DNA from: Streptomyces justiciae
Lineage (GTDB): Bacteria > Actinomycetota > Actinomycetes > Streptomycetales > Streptomycetaceae
Assembly: GCF_015163075.1 (NCBI RefSeq)
Contig: NZ_JADDXU010000004.1
Location: forward strand, 248,001-312,000
Reading direction: 5' to 3'
Length of the DNA: 64,000 nt
Part shown: in pieces, positions 1 through 7,564 of the stretch
Position numbering within the stretch: position 1 is the stretch's first letter
How the letters are laid out: every line of letters starts with the position of its first letter
Notes under the pieces: model-generated
Database searches by the model: none
What the model saw: the letters and a program-made list of their open reading frames with translations, nothing else
Told to the model about the DNA's origin: nothing
Position numbers and translations under genes: made by a program

Positions 1-576
1 CGGCAGCGCCCGTACCGCGAGCACCCGTGCCCCGTGCAGCTGCGCGGTGGTGAAGGCGAACTCCAGCAGCGGGGTGATGGTCGGCCCGTTGTGCTGCACG
101 CCGACGACGATGTCGCCCCGGGCCTCCGCCGGCGGCTGCCACCCCTCGGGGACGGCGGGATCACCGGCGCGGACGATCACGGTGGGGCACCGGGCCAGCC
201 CCAGCACGTGCAGGCTGATCGAGCCGAGCAGGAAACTCGCCACCGAGCCGTGTCCACGGGAGCCCAGCACCAGCAGGGACGCCGTCTCTCCGAGGTCGAG
301 AAGGGCTTGGGCGGCCGGCTCGGACACCAGCTCCGTGGTGACCGTGAGGCCGACGTGACGGTGCAGCAGCTCCGCCTCCATGCGCTGGAGCACCTGACCG
401 CCGTAGCGCTGCTTGCTGAGCGCCTCCTGGGGCACGGGCACGTTCAGCGGCTGGGTGGTCCAGGAGTGGAGCAGCAGCAGCGGCAGGCGCCGGTCCACGG
501 CTTCGCGGGCGGCCCACCACGCGGCGGTCACGCTCGCGGGCGATCCGTCCAGCCCTACGACGACGGGTCCGGTCAT
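1..576 (-). CDS. Universal stress protein, tandem UspA domains (partial, runs off left edge)
   Basis: This frame is open from an ATG at 576 to base 1 and continues outside the window, giving 192 visible codons. The N-terminus MTGPVVVGLDGSP is the start of a UspA fold. VLGSRGHGSVASFLLGSIS is the G-x2-G-x9-G(S) nucleotide-binding loop near residues 110-128. A second domain begins at about residue 155 with DIVVGVQHNG. A clear GGAGGTG ribosome site precedes the ATG. It is divergent from the stress protein at 854, with dyads between them. UspA proteins bind ATP and support survival in growth arrest; the ligand here is not proven. Confidence 0.93.
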   Translation of the reverse strand, partial: MTGPVVVGLDGSPASVTAAWWAAREAVDRRLPLLLLHSWTTQPLNVPVPQEALSKQRYGGQVLQRMEAELLHRHVGLTVTTELVSEPAAQALLDLGETASLLVLGSRGHGSVASFLLGSISLHVLGLARCPTVIVRAGDPAVPEGWQPPAEARGDIVVGVQHNGPTITPLLEFAFTTAQLHGARVLAVRALP

Positions 577-671
577 GACGCACCTCCGGTGTCGGCGCGG
601 GGCCCTCGGTCGACCCTGCCGCGCGCGTGCTCCCCTGCTTTCAGCGTCGGAGCGCGGCGTCCGCCGGGCGA

Positions 672-707
672 GGGCCGGATGGGGCGCTCCGGGGGCCCGG
701 ACGGCCC
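672..707. promoter_or_regulatory. Pair of DevR/OsdR-like dyads in divergent usp promoter
   Basis: GGGCC-GGAT-GGGGC (672-685) and GGCCC-GGAC-GGCCC (694-707) have centres 22 bp apart. They match the recurrent RGGRC-N4-GGYCC pattern seen in front of many genes here. They lie between two divergent stress-protein genes. The first copy is degenerate in its right half. Confidence 0.5.
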
Positions 708-756
708 TGTGCCCGCCCGTGGCGTGGGACCAGCCTGGAAGCCGGACACGAGGCGA

Positions 757-770
757 GGACCGCCCGGCGG
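757..770. promoter_or_regulatory. Weak DevR/OsdR-like dyad upstream of usp-ctpF
   Basis: GGACC-GCCC-GGCGG is centred 90 bp upstream of the ATG at 854 and 63 bp (about three times 21) from the dyad at 694-707. The right half departs from the consensus, so the call rests on position. Confidence 0.35.
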
Positions 771-853
771 CACGCATCCCGGGCGCCCGGCCGTGCGGCG
801 ATGCCCTCGTCGCTGAGCACGAAGACCCGGACAGCACCGAGGAGGGGAGAACG

Positions 854-1741
854 ATGAACGGTCCTGTCGTGGTGGGCGTGGACGGTTCACCGTCCGGCCT
901 GACGGCTGTGGCGGTCGCGGCACACGAGGCCGCGCTGCGCGGCGTGGGCCTCCGGCTGGTGCACGCCTTCGGATGGCCCGCGGCCCACGTACCCCCGATC
1001 GTGCCGCCCTGGGACCTGGCCGACGCCGGTGTGCGCGAACTGGTCGGCGGCACGCTCAGCGAGGCCGAGCAGTGTGCCCGCAGGACCGTGCCCGGTATCG
1101 ACGTGCGGCGTGAAGTCGTCGTCGGTGAACCGGTGATGGTCCTGGAGAGCGAGTCCCGGACGGCGTCGCTGGCCGTGGTCGGCAGTCGGGGCCTGAGCCG
1201 TTTCGGCAGTCTCCTTCTCGGCTCCACCGCGGGTCATCTCGCCGCGCACGCCGCCTGCCCCGTGCTGGTGGTGCGCGGCCGGCCCCACCCGGTCGGCCCG
1301 GTCCTCCTCGCCGTCGACGGTTCCCCCGCGTCCCGCGGCGCCGTCGAGTTCGCCTTCGCGCAGGCCTCCCTGCACGGCGTCGACCTGATCGCGCTGCACG
1401 TCTGGAACACCCACACCGAGCGCGCCTACGACGGGCCCGCAGACCCGCCCTTCGTGACGTACGACGAGGACCGGCTGCGCGACGAGGAACAGCGAGTGCT
1501 CACCGAGGCGCTGGGCGGACTGCGGGAGAAGTACCCCGACGTCGCCGTCCACCGCAGGCTGGTACGTGGCCGTGTCCGGCACAGTCTCGTCGAGACGAGC
1601 GCGGAGGCCGGGCTCCTCGTGGTCGGTGCGCGGGGGCACGGCGGATTCGCCGGGCTGCTCCTCGGTTCGGTCAGCCAGGCCGTGCTCCACCACGCCGACT
1701 GCCCGGTCGTCGTCGTCCGGACGGGGGAGGAGCGGCCGTGA
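854..1741 (+). CDS. Universal stress protein, two UspA domains
   Basis: A 295-residue protein with two UspA repeats. Domain 1 starts VVVGVDGSP and carries VVGSRGLSRFGSLLLGS near residue 115. Domain 2 starts VLLAVDGSP near residue 151 and carries VVGARGHGGFAGLLLGS near residue 260. Both loops keep the G-x2-G-x9-G(S) pattern expected for ATP binding. The ATG at 854 is chosen because GGAGGGGAG lies just upstream. The stop overlaps the GTG of the P-type ATPase (GTGA), so the two are translationally coupled. The same pairing, a Usp gene before ctpF, occurs in the mycobacterial DosR regulon (Rv1996-Rv1997), which supports a hypoxia role by inference. Confidence 0.95.
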   Translation: MNGPVVVGVDGSPSGLTAVAVAAHEAALRGVGLRLVHAFGWPAAHVPPIVPPWDLADAGVRELVGGTLSEAEQCARRTVPGIDVRREVVVGEPVMVLESESRTASLAVVGSRGLSRFGSLLLGSTAGHLAAHAACPVLVVRGRPHPVGPVLLAVDGSPASRGAVEFAFAQASLHGVDLIALHVWNTHTERAYDGPADPPFVTYDEDRLRDEEQRVLTEALGGLREKYPDVAVHRRLVRGRVRHSLVETSAEAGLLVVGARGHGGFAGLLLGSVSQAVLHHADCPVVVVRTGEERP

Positions 1742-4398
1742 GCGCCCCTTCGACCGTCCCGGCCCTCCCCGAGGTCCACCAACTGGACGTCGGGGAAGCC
1801 GCCGCCCGCCTGGACGTGGATCCGGCGACCGGACTGAGCACGCGCGAGGTCACCGAGCGCGCCGCCGCCTTCGGTCCGAACCGGCTGGCCGAAGCCGCCC
1901 GGCGGCCCGAGTGGCTGAAGTTCCTCGACCAGTTCCGCAACTGGCTCATCGGCATCCTGCTGATCGCGGCCGTCGTCGCCGGAGCCATCGGGGACATCAA
2001 GGACGCCCTGGTCATCACCGTCGTCCTCCAGATCAACGCCGTCCTCGGCTACCTCCAGGAACGCCGCGCCGAGCGGAGCCTGGAGGCGCTGCGCCGGATG
2101 CTCGTGCCCACCGCCCGGGTCCGCCGCGACGGCGAGGAACGCCTCGTCGAGGCAGAGGCCCTCGTCCCCGGTGACGTGGTCCTGCTGGAGGCGGGCGACC
2201 GGGTGCCGGCGGACGGACGGCTGATCGTCGCCGAGTCGGTCGAGGTCGCCGAGGCGGCCCTGACCGGCGAGTCCCAGCCGGTCGCCAAGAGCACCGCCGC
2301 GACCGGCCCGGTGCCCCTCGCGGAGCGCACTGGCATGCTGTTCATGAACACGGCCGTCACCCGGGGCCGCGCCGAGATGCTGGTCACAGCCACCGGAATG
2401 CGCACCCAACTCGGCGCGATCGCCGAGGCGTTGCGCACCGGCCCCGAACCGGCCAGTCCCCTCCAGGTCCAACTGGACAGCTTGGGGCGCCGACTGGCGC
2501 TGGTCAGCGGCATCGCGGTCGCCGTCTACGCGCTCGTCGCCCTGGCCGAGGGAGAGTCCCTCGCCGACATCGCGCTGCGCGCCGTGGCCCTGGCGGTCGC
2601 CGCGATCCCCGAGGGCCTGCCCGCCGTCCTGGCCCTCACCCTCGCCCTCGGCGTCCACCGGATGGCCCGCCGCGGGGCCATCGTCAAACGGCTCGCCTCC
2701 GTGGAGTCGCTGGGGTCGGCGACGGTCGTGTGCAGTGACAAGACCGGCACGCTGACGCTCAACGAGATGACCGTGCGGGCCCTGTGGACGGCCGGCCGAC
2801 TGCACGAGGTCACGGGCGAGGGGTACGGCACCGAGGGCGTCGTCCGTGGCGCCGAAGGCCCGGCCGGCCGGCTTCTCGACGCGGTCCTGCCGTTCGCCCT
2901 CTGCAACGACGCCCGCCTCACCGACGACGGCTACGTCGGCGACCCCACGGAGGCCGCCCTCGTCGCCCTCGCCGCCAAGGCAGGCATGGACGCCGACGGG
3001 CTGCGGGCCGAGCTGCCCCGCACCGCCGAACTGCCCTTCGACGCGGCCACGAAGTTCATGGCCACCTTCCACACCGACCCCGACGGCCGCACCCGCGTCC
3101 ACGTCAAGGGCGCGGTGGACGTCCTGCTGGAGCGCTGCGCCGCGATCCGCACCGAGGACGGCGTGCGCCCGCTGGACGCCGCACAGCGGGCGAAGGTGCT
3201 GGCCGTCACCGCCGAGCTCGGCGGGTCGGGCCTGCGGGTGCTCGGCGCGGCCACGGCGGTCACCGAAGGCCCGCCGGACGCCACGGCACTGCCCCCGCTG
3301 ACCCTCGTGTCCGTCGCCGGGATCGCCGACCCGCCACGCCCCCGGGCCGGGGACGCGATGGCCCTATGCCGCTCGGCGGGGGTCGCCGTGAAGATGGTCA
3401 CCGGCGACCACGCCGACACCGCCGCGGCCATCGCCCGCGAACTGGACATCGCCGGGGAGGTCGTGACCGGGGCCGAACTGGACCGGATGACGGAGGCCGA
3501 CCTCGCCGCGCGCGTCGACGGCATCGGTGTCTTCGCCCGGGTCGCCCCGGAGCACAAGGTGCTGATCGTGCGGGCCCTGACCAGCCGCGGCCACATCGTC
3601 GCCATGACCGGCGACGGGGTCAACGACGCGGCGGCGCTGCGGGCCGCGCACATCGGCGTCGCGATGGGGCGCACGGGCACGGACGTGGCCAAGGAGGCCG
3701 CCGACGTGGTCCTCACCGACGACGACTTCTCGACGATCGTGCGGGCCATCCGCGAGGGGCGGGCCATCTACGACAACATCGTCAAGTTCGTCCGCTTCCA
3801 GCTCGCCACCAACATCGGCGCCATCCTCACGCTGCTCGGCGCCTCGCTGGCGGGTCTGCCCGCCCCGTTGACCGCGGCCCAGCTGCTCTGGATCAACATC
3901 ATCATGGACGGGCCGCCCGCGATGGCCCTGGCCGTCGACCCGGCCCGCGACGACGTGATGCGGCAGCCGCCGCGCGACCCGGCGGAACGCATCCTGGACG
4001 CCCGGCGCCTCACCGCCATCACCCGGGCCGGCGCCGTCATGGCCCTCGGCACGGTGGGGCTGCTCGCCGTGGCCCGCGACCGGGTCGGTACGGACACCGC
4101 GCTGACCATGGCCTTCACCACGTTCGTGCTGTTCCAGCTCTTCAACTCGCTGTGCGCCCGCGCGGACGACGGCCCCCTGCTGGACCGCCACCAGTTGCGC
4201 AACCGCACCCTGTGGCTGTGCCTGGCCGGCATGCTCGCCGTCCAGGTCCTCGCCGTCCATGTGGCATGGGCCCGCACCGTGTTCGGCACGGTTCCGCTGG
4301 ACGCGGGGCAGTGGGCCCTGTGCCTGGGGACAGCGGCGACGGTGCTGCCGGTGGAGCTGGCGGCACGGGCGGGACGGCGGCTGGTGGGGCGCGGCTGA
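1738..4398 (+). CDS. ctpF: P2-type cation-transporting ATPase, CtpF-like
   Basis: An 886-residue membrane pump. It has the N-terminal cation ATPase domain, TGES at residues 176-179 (actuator), AIPEGLPA in transmembrane helix 4, the phosphorylated aspartate D334 in DKTGT, and the hinge motif GDGVND near residues 625-630. A C-terminal block of membrane helices follows. AIPEGLPA resembles calcium- or magnesium-type P2 pumps rather than copper or zinc P1B pumps, and no N-terminal metal-binding domain is present. The GTG start overlaps the stop of the preceding stress protein. CtpF of Mycobacterium tuberculosis is DosR-controlled; the transported ion in this protein cannot be read from sequence. 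Confidence 0.93.
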   Translation: MSAPSTVPALPEVHQLDVGEAAARLDVDPATGLSTREVTERAAAFGPNRLAEAARRPEWLKFLDQFRNWLIGILLIAAVVAGAIGDIKDALVITVVLQINAVLGYLQERRAERSLEALRRMLVPTARVRRDGEERLVEAEALVPGDVVLLEAGDRVPADGRLIVAESVEVAEAALTGESQPVAKSTAATGPVPLAERTGMLFMNTAVTRGRAEMLVTATGMRTQLGAIAEALRTGPEPASPLQVQLDSLGRRLALVSGIAVAVYALVALAEGESLADIALRAVALAVAAIPEGLPAVLALTLALGVHRMARRGAIVKRLASVESLGSATVVCSDKTGTLTLNEMTVRALWTAGRLHEVTGEGYGTEGVVRGAEGPAGRLLDAVLPFALCNDARLTDDGYVGDPTEAALVALAAKAGMDADGLRAELPRTAELPFDAATKFMATFHTDPDGRTRVHVKGAVDVLLERCAAIRTEDGVRPLDAAQRAKVLAVTAELGGSGLRVLGAATAVTEGPPDATALPPLTLVSVAGIADPPRPRAGDAMALCRSAGVAVKMVTGDHADTAAAIARELDIAGEVVTGAELDRMTEADLAARVDGIGVFARVAPEHKVLIVRALTSRGHIVAMTGDGVNDAAALRAAHIGVAMGRTGTDVAKEAADVVLTDDDFSTIVRAIREGRAIYDNIVKFVRFQLATNIGAILTLLGASLAGLPAPLTAAQLLWINIIMDGPPAMALAVDPARDDVMRQPPRDPAERILDARRLTAITRAGAVMALGTVGLLAVARDRVGTDTALTMAFTTFVLFQLFNSLCARADDGPLLDRHQLRNRTLWLCLAGMLAVQVLAVHVAWARTVFGTVPLDAGQWALCLGTAATVLPVELAARAGRRLVGRG

Positions 4399-4410
4399 CA
4401 GAGCGGCCGG

Positions 4411-5115
4411 TCAGCGGGTCGGGTGGTCCTCCGCCGCCTCCGGATGCTCCAGATGGGTGGCGAGCACCGCCGCCTGCACCCGCCGCTGCACGCCCAGCTT
4501 GGCCAGCAGCCGGGAGATGTGGTTCTTGACGGTCTTCTCCGACAGATACAACCGCTTGCCGATCTCCCGGTTGGTCAGCCCGTCGCCGATCAGCGCGAGG
4601 ATCTCCCGCTCGCGCGGGGACAGGCCCGCCAGCTCCGGCGCCTCCGCCGGGGCCTCGACGGGCTCGGTGCGCAGCGAGCGCATCAGGCGGGCCGTGGTCG
4701 CGGGGTCCAGCATCGACTGCCCGGTGGCGACGGTCCGCACGGCGGACACCAGGTCGGAGCCCTTGATCTGCTTGAGGACATAGCCGGACGCGCCGGCCAT
4801 GATCGCGTCGAGCAGCGCCTCCTCGTCGTCGAACGACGTCAGCATCAGCACCGCCAGCTCCGGCATCCGGCTGCGCAGCTCACGGCAGACGGTGATGCCG
4901 TCGCCGTCCGGCAGGCGTACGTCGAGAACGGCCACGTGCGGCCGTCCGGCCGGGGCGCGGACCAGGGCGTGCTCGGCGTTCGCGGCGTCACCGACGACGG
5001 AGATGTCCGGCTCGGCGTCCAGCATGTCCGCCACGCCGCGCCGGACCACCTCGTGGTCGTCGAGCAGGAAGACACGGATCGGGTCCTGTGCCGAAAAGGT
5101 GCGTGCCTCGGTCAT
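4411..5115 (-). CDS. NarL/LuxR-family response regulator, DevR/OsdR-like
   Basis: A 234-residue two-component regulator. The receiver domain has the acidic pair DD at residues 19-20, phospho-acceptor D65 in VLDVRLPDGDG, a T-S pair in LMLTSFDDEE and K in GYVLKQI. A LuxR helix-turn-helix follows from LSPREREILALI to TVKNHISRLLAKLG, about residues 165-220. The end, GVQRRVQAAVLATHLE, closely resembles mycobacterial DevR as remembered. An upstream ATG at 5166 would add 17 residues; neither start has a strong ribosome site, and 5115 gives a standard N-terminus. A near-perfect dyad at 5198-5211 suggests autoregulation. No sensor kinase gene is in the window. The regulon assignment is inference from family and context. 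Confidence 0.9.
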   Translation of the reverse strand: MTEARTFSAQDPIRVFLLDDHEVVRRGVADMLDAEPDISVVGDAANAEHALVRAPAGRPHVAVLDVRLPDGDGITVCRELRSRMPELAVLMLTSFDDEEALLDAIMAGASGYVLKQIKGSDLVSAVRTVATGQSMLDPATTARLMRSLRTEPVEAPAEAPELAGLSPREREILALIGDGLTNREIGKRLYLSEKTVKNHISRLLAKLGVQRRVQAAVLATHLEHPEAAEDHPTR

Positions 5116-5197
5116 GTCGACCCCCAGCTCCCGGGAGAGTGACGGGCTGCGGGGTGCCCGTGACATCGATCGTCACCCGTCGGGGCTGACTGCACCA

Positions 5198-5211
5198 GGG
5201 CCGACCGGCCC
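5198..5211. promoter_or_regulatory. DevR/OsdR-like dyad upstream of the response regulator
   Basis: GGGCC-GACC-GGCCC is one of the best matches to the recurrent dyad in the window. Its centre is 90 bp upstream of the response-regulator ATG at 5115. The position suggests autoregulation. Confidence 0.6.
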
Positions 5212-5226
5212 CAGTCATGCGCAGGA

Positions 5227-5889
5227 TCAGTGAACGTCCGGCTCCGCGCCGTTGTCGAGCCGGAACTCGATGTCCACGACCCCCTCCACCGCACGCACCA
5301 GCCGGGCCGCCACCGGGACCAGGGACTTGTCCCGCACCCGGCCGCCCAGCCGCACGACGCCGTCGTGGACCTCCACGCGCACCGCGTTCGCGTGGGTCGG
5401 GAACAGGTAGGCGACGACCTCGCGCCGTACCTCCTCCGCGATGTCCTCGTCGTCGCGCAGGAAGACCTTGAGCAGGTCTGCCCTGCTGACGATCCCGACC
5501 GGCCGCCCCTCGGCGTCGACGACCGGCAGCCGCTTGACCCGGGCCCGCGCCATCGTCCGCGCGGCCTGTGCGAGCGTCACGTCGGGCGCGGTGGTCAGGG
5601 CGGGGGCCGTCATCAGCTCGCCGGCCGTCAGTGAACCGGCCTTCGCCAGGTCGGACAGCCGGCGCAGCTGGGTGTAGCGGTCGGGGTCGCTGTCGCGGAA
5701 CTCCTCCTTGGGCAGCAGATCCGCCTCGGAGACCACCCCGACCACCCGGCCGCCGCCGTCCACCACGGGCAGCGCGCTGACCTTGCGGTCCTGCATGGCC
5801 CGCACGATGTCCTTGAAGGCGGCGTCGCGGCCGACGCAGGCCACGTCCCGGGTCATGACGTCACTGACGATGTGCGGGGTGCCGGACAC
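5227..5889 (-). CDS. CBS-pair and BON domain protein
   Basis: A 220-residue cytoplasmic protein. The first CBS motif begins HIVSDVMTRDVACVGRDA and the second begins GELMTAPALTTAPD near residue 90; each ends in a VGVVS/VGIVS strand. A BON-like segment from about residue 155 (VRVEVHDGVVRLGGRVRD) completes it. The GTG at 5889 is chosen because AAGGAG lies 6-7 bases upstream. CBS pairs usually bind adenine nucleotides and sense energy state. This is one of four CBS-BON paralogues here and lies downstream of a small cNMP-binding protein. Mycobacterial Hrp1 is a DosR-induced CBS protein, although it lacks the BON domain. Confidence 0.9.
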   Translation of the reverse strand: MSGTPHIVSDVMTRDVACVGRDAAFKDIVRAMQDRKVSALPVVDGGGRVVGVVSEADLLPKEEFRDSDPDRYTQLRRLSDLAKAGSLTAGELMTAPALTTAPDVTLAQAARTMARARVKRLPVVDAEGRPVGIVSRADLLKVFLRDDEDIAEEVRREVVAYLFPTHANAVRVEVHDGVVRLGGRVRDKSLVPVAARLVRAVEGVVDIEFRLDNGAEPDVH

Positions 5890-5926
5890 GGTGACTCCTT
5901 GGTACGAGGTGGGTACGAGGGTGCGG

Positions 5927-6391
5927 TCAGCGCAATCCGCCGCTGCCGTAGGGGCCGTACAGGTCGAGCAGCCGGGTGCGGGCCGCCTGCAGACGGTGGG
6001 CGACGACCTCGCCGACCCACCGGGCGATCGTCCGGCCGAACTCGGGGTCGTCCTGGCACAGCTGACGCACGGCGGTCGCGTCGAACTCGTAGGCCCGCAG
6101 CGGCGACGCCGTGGTGGCACCCAGGTGCCAGACGTGCGGCGGGAAGAGCCAGGACCAGCCGACGAGTTCGTTGTGCCCGAGGGACTCGATGACCGCGGCC
6201 CGTCGGCCGGGCACCCGGATGTCCAGGTCGACCGTGCCGGTCCGGACGATCCAGAACCGGTCGGCGCGGGCGCCCTCCTCGAAGAGCCGGACGCCCTCGG
6301 GGAAGGCGACCTCGCGGGCGATCTCCATCAGGCGGTCCCGGTGCGCGGCAGGCAGCGCCCGCGGCATGCTCGTGGTGGCGGGTGCGTTCAT
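5927..6391 (-). CDS. Small stand-alone cyclic-nucleotide-binding-domain protein
   Basis: A 154-residue protein consisting almost entirely of a CRP/FNR-type cNMP-binding beta-roll (LFEEGARADRFWIVRTGTVD, GHNELVGWSWLFPP). There is no C-terminal helix-turn-helix, so it is unlikely to bind DNA. It ends in a basic helix followed by [15 protein letters not shown]. That tail is nearly identical in the paralogue at 49799-50263 inside the hydrogenase operon. GGAGGCACGCC precedes the ATG at 6391. It is followed on the same strand by the CBS-BON gene after about 40 bp. The ligand is unknown: the usual phosphate-binding arginine motif is not obvious. Confidence 0.85.
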   Translation of the reverse strand: MNAPATTSMPRALPAAHRDRLMEIAREVAFPEGVRLFEEGARADRFWIVRTGTVDLDIRVPGRRAAVIESLGHNELVGWSWLFPPHVWHLGATTASPLRAYEFDATAVRQLCQDDPEFGRTIARWVGEVVAHRLQAARTRLLDLYGPYGSGGLR

Positions 6392-6507
6392 GGCGTGCCT
6401 CCAGACGGTCGTGTGCCGCACGGACCCGAGGACAGGACGTACGGGCCTCGCGGCGGCATACGGAGCTACCACCACCAGCGTGGACGTCCGGGCACGCGCC
6501 CGACCAT

Positions 6508-6521
6508 GGGCCACCCGGCCC
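6508..6521. promoter_or_regulatory. DevR/OsdR-like dyad between cNMP gene and carbamate kinase
   Basis: GGGCC-ACCC-GGCCC is centred about 120 bp from each of two divergent starts (6391 and 6634). Both half-sites match the consensus exactly. Confidence 0.5.
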
Positions 6522-6633
6522 CGTCCCAGGGCCCACCGGCAGTCCGTTGATGCCCTTCAGCACCCTGCGGACGAGGCACGGGACGGCGTTCGCTGGGGAC
6601 GAGCTCACCGGCCCCAGCGCAAGGAGTCCAGCC

Positions 6634-7557
6634 ATGCGTATCGTCGTCGCCCTCGGCGGCAACGCCCTGCTGCGCCGCGGCGACCGCCCCGACGCGGACG
6701 TCCAGCGGGCGAACGTCGTCCGTGTGGCCACCGCGGTCGCGGCCCTCGCCCATGAGCACGACCTGATCGTCACCCACGGCAACACCCCCCAGCTCGGCCT
6801 GCTGGCCACCGAGAGCGTGGCGGACCGGTCGCTCGTCGAGCCCTACCCGGTGGATCTGCTGGGCGCCCAGACCCAGGGTCTGATCGGCACCCTGCTGGTG
6901 CGCGGTCTGAAGGACGCGCTACCCGGGCGAAGGGTCGTCTCCCTGCTCACCCACACCCAGGTGCGGGGCGACGACCCGGCCTTCGAACGCCCCACGGAAC
7001 CCGTCGGGCCGACCTACCCGGACAAGGTCGCCGACTTCCTGACGGCCAAGCACGGCTGGACGATGACCAGGACCCGGGGCGGGCTGCGACGGGTGCTCCC
7101 CGCACCGCAGCCCGAACGGATACTGGAGTGCGACACGGTCCGGGTGCTGCTGGAGACCGGGACCGTGGTGGTGTGCGCGGGAGGCGGCGGCGTGCCCGTC
7201 GTCTCCGACTGGGCCACCGGGGCGCTGCGCGGGGTGGAGGCGGTCGTGGACAAGGACCTCGCCGCCGCCCGGCTCGCCGAGGACGTGAAGGCCGACTTCC
7301 TGCTGATCCTGACCGACGTGCCCAACGTGTACGACGCCTACGGCACCCCGGACCGGCGGCCGGTGCTCGACGTCACGCCCGCCGAACTGCGCGCCGCGCG
7401 ATATGCCCCGGACTCGATGGGACCCAAGGCGGAGGCGGCCGCCCGGTTCGTGGAGGGCACCGGACAACTGGCCGCGATCGGGGCGCTGGACGCGGCGTAC
7501 GAGATCGTGCACGGCCGTTCGGGGACGCTGGTGAGGCCGGATCTCCCCGGCTCCTGA
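6634..7557 (+). CDS. arcC: Carbamate kinase
   Basis: A 307-residue amino-acid-kinase-fold enzyme, close to the usual ArcC length. The N-terminal VALGGNALLRRGD phosphate loop, THGNTPQLGLL, and CAGGGGVPV followed by AVVDKDLAAARLA are typical of carbamate kinases. They catalyse reversible phosphotransfer between carbamoyl phosphate and ADP. AAGGAG lies 8 bases before the ATG. There is no arginine deiminase or ornithine transcarbamylase gene nearby, so the source of carbamoyl phosphate is unclear. In this setting it may provide ATP by substrate-level phosphorylation; that is inference. Confidence 0.92.
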   Translation: MRIVVALGGNALLRRGDRPDADVQRANVVRVATAVAALAHEHDLIVTHGNTPQLGLLATESVADRSLVEPYPVDLLGAQTQGLIGTLLVRGLKDALPGRRVVSLLTHTQVRGDDPAFERPTEPVGPTYPDKVADFLTAKHGWTMTRTRGGLRRVLPAPQPERILECDTVRVLLETGTVVVCAGGGGVPVVSDWATGALRGVEAVVDKDLAAARLAEDVKADFLLILTDVPNVYDAYGTPDRRPVLDVTPAELRAARYAPDSMGPKAEAAARFVEGTGQLAAIGALDAAYEIVHGRSGTLVRPDLPGS

Positions 7558-7564
7558 CGGAAGT

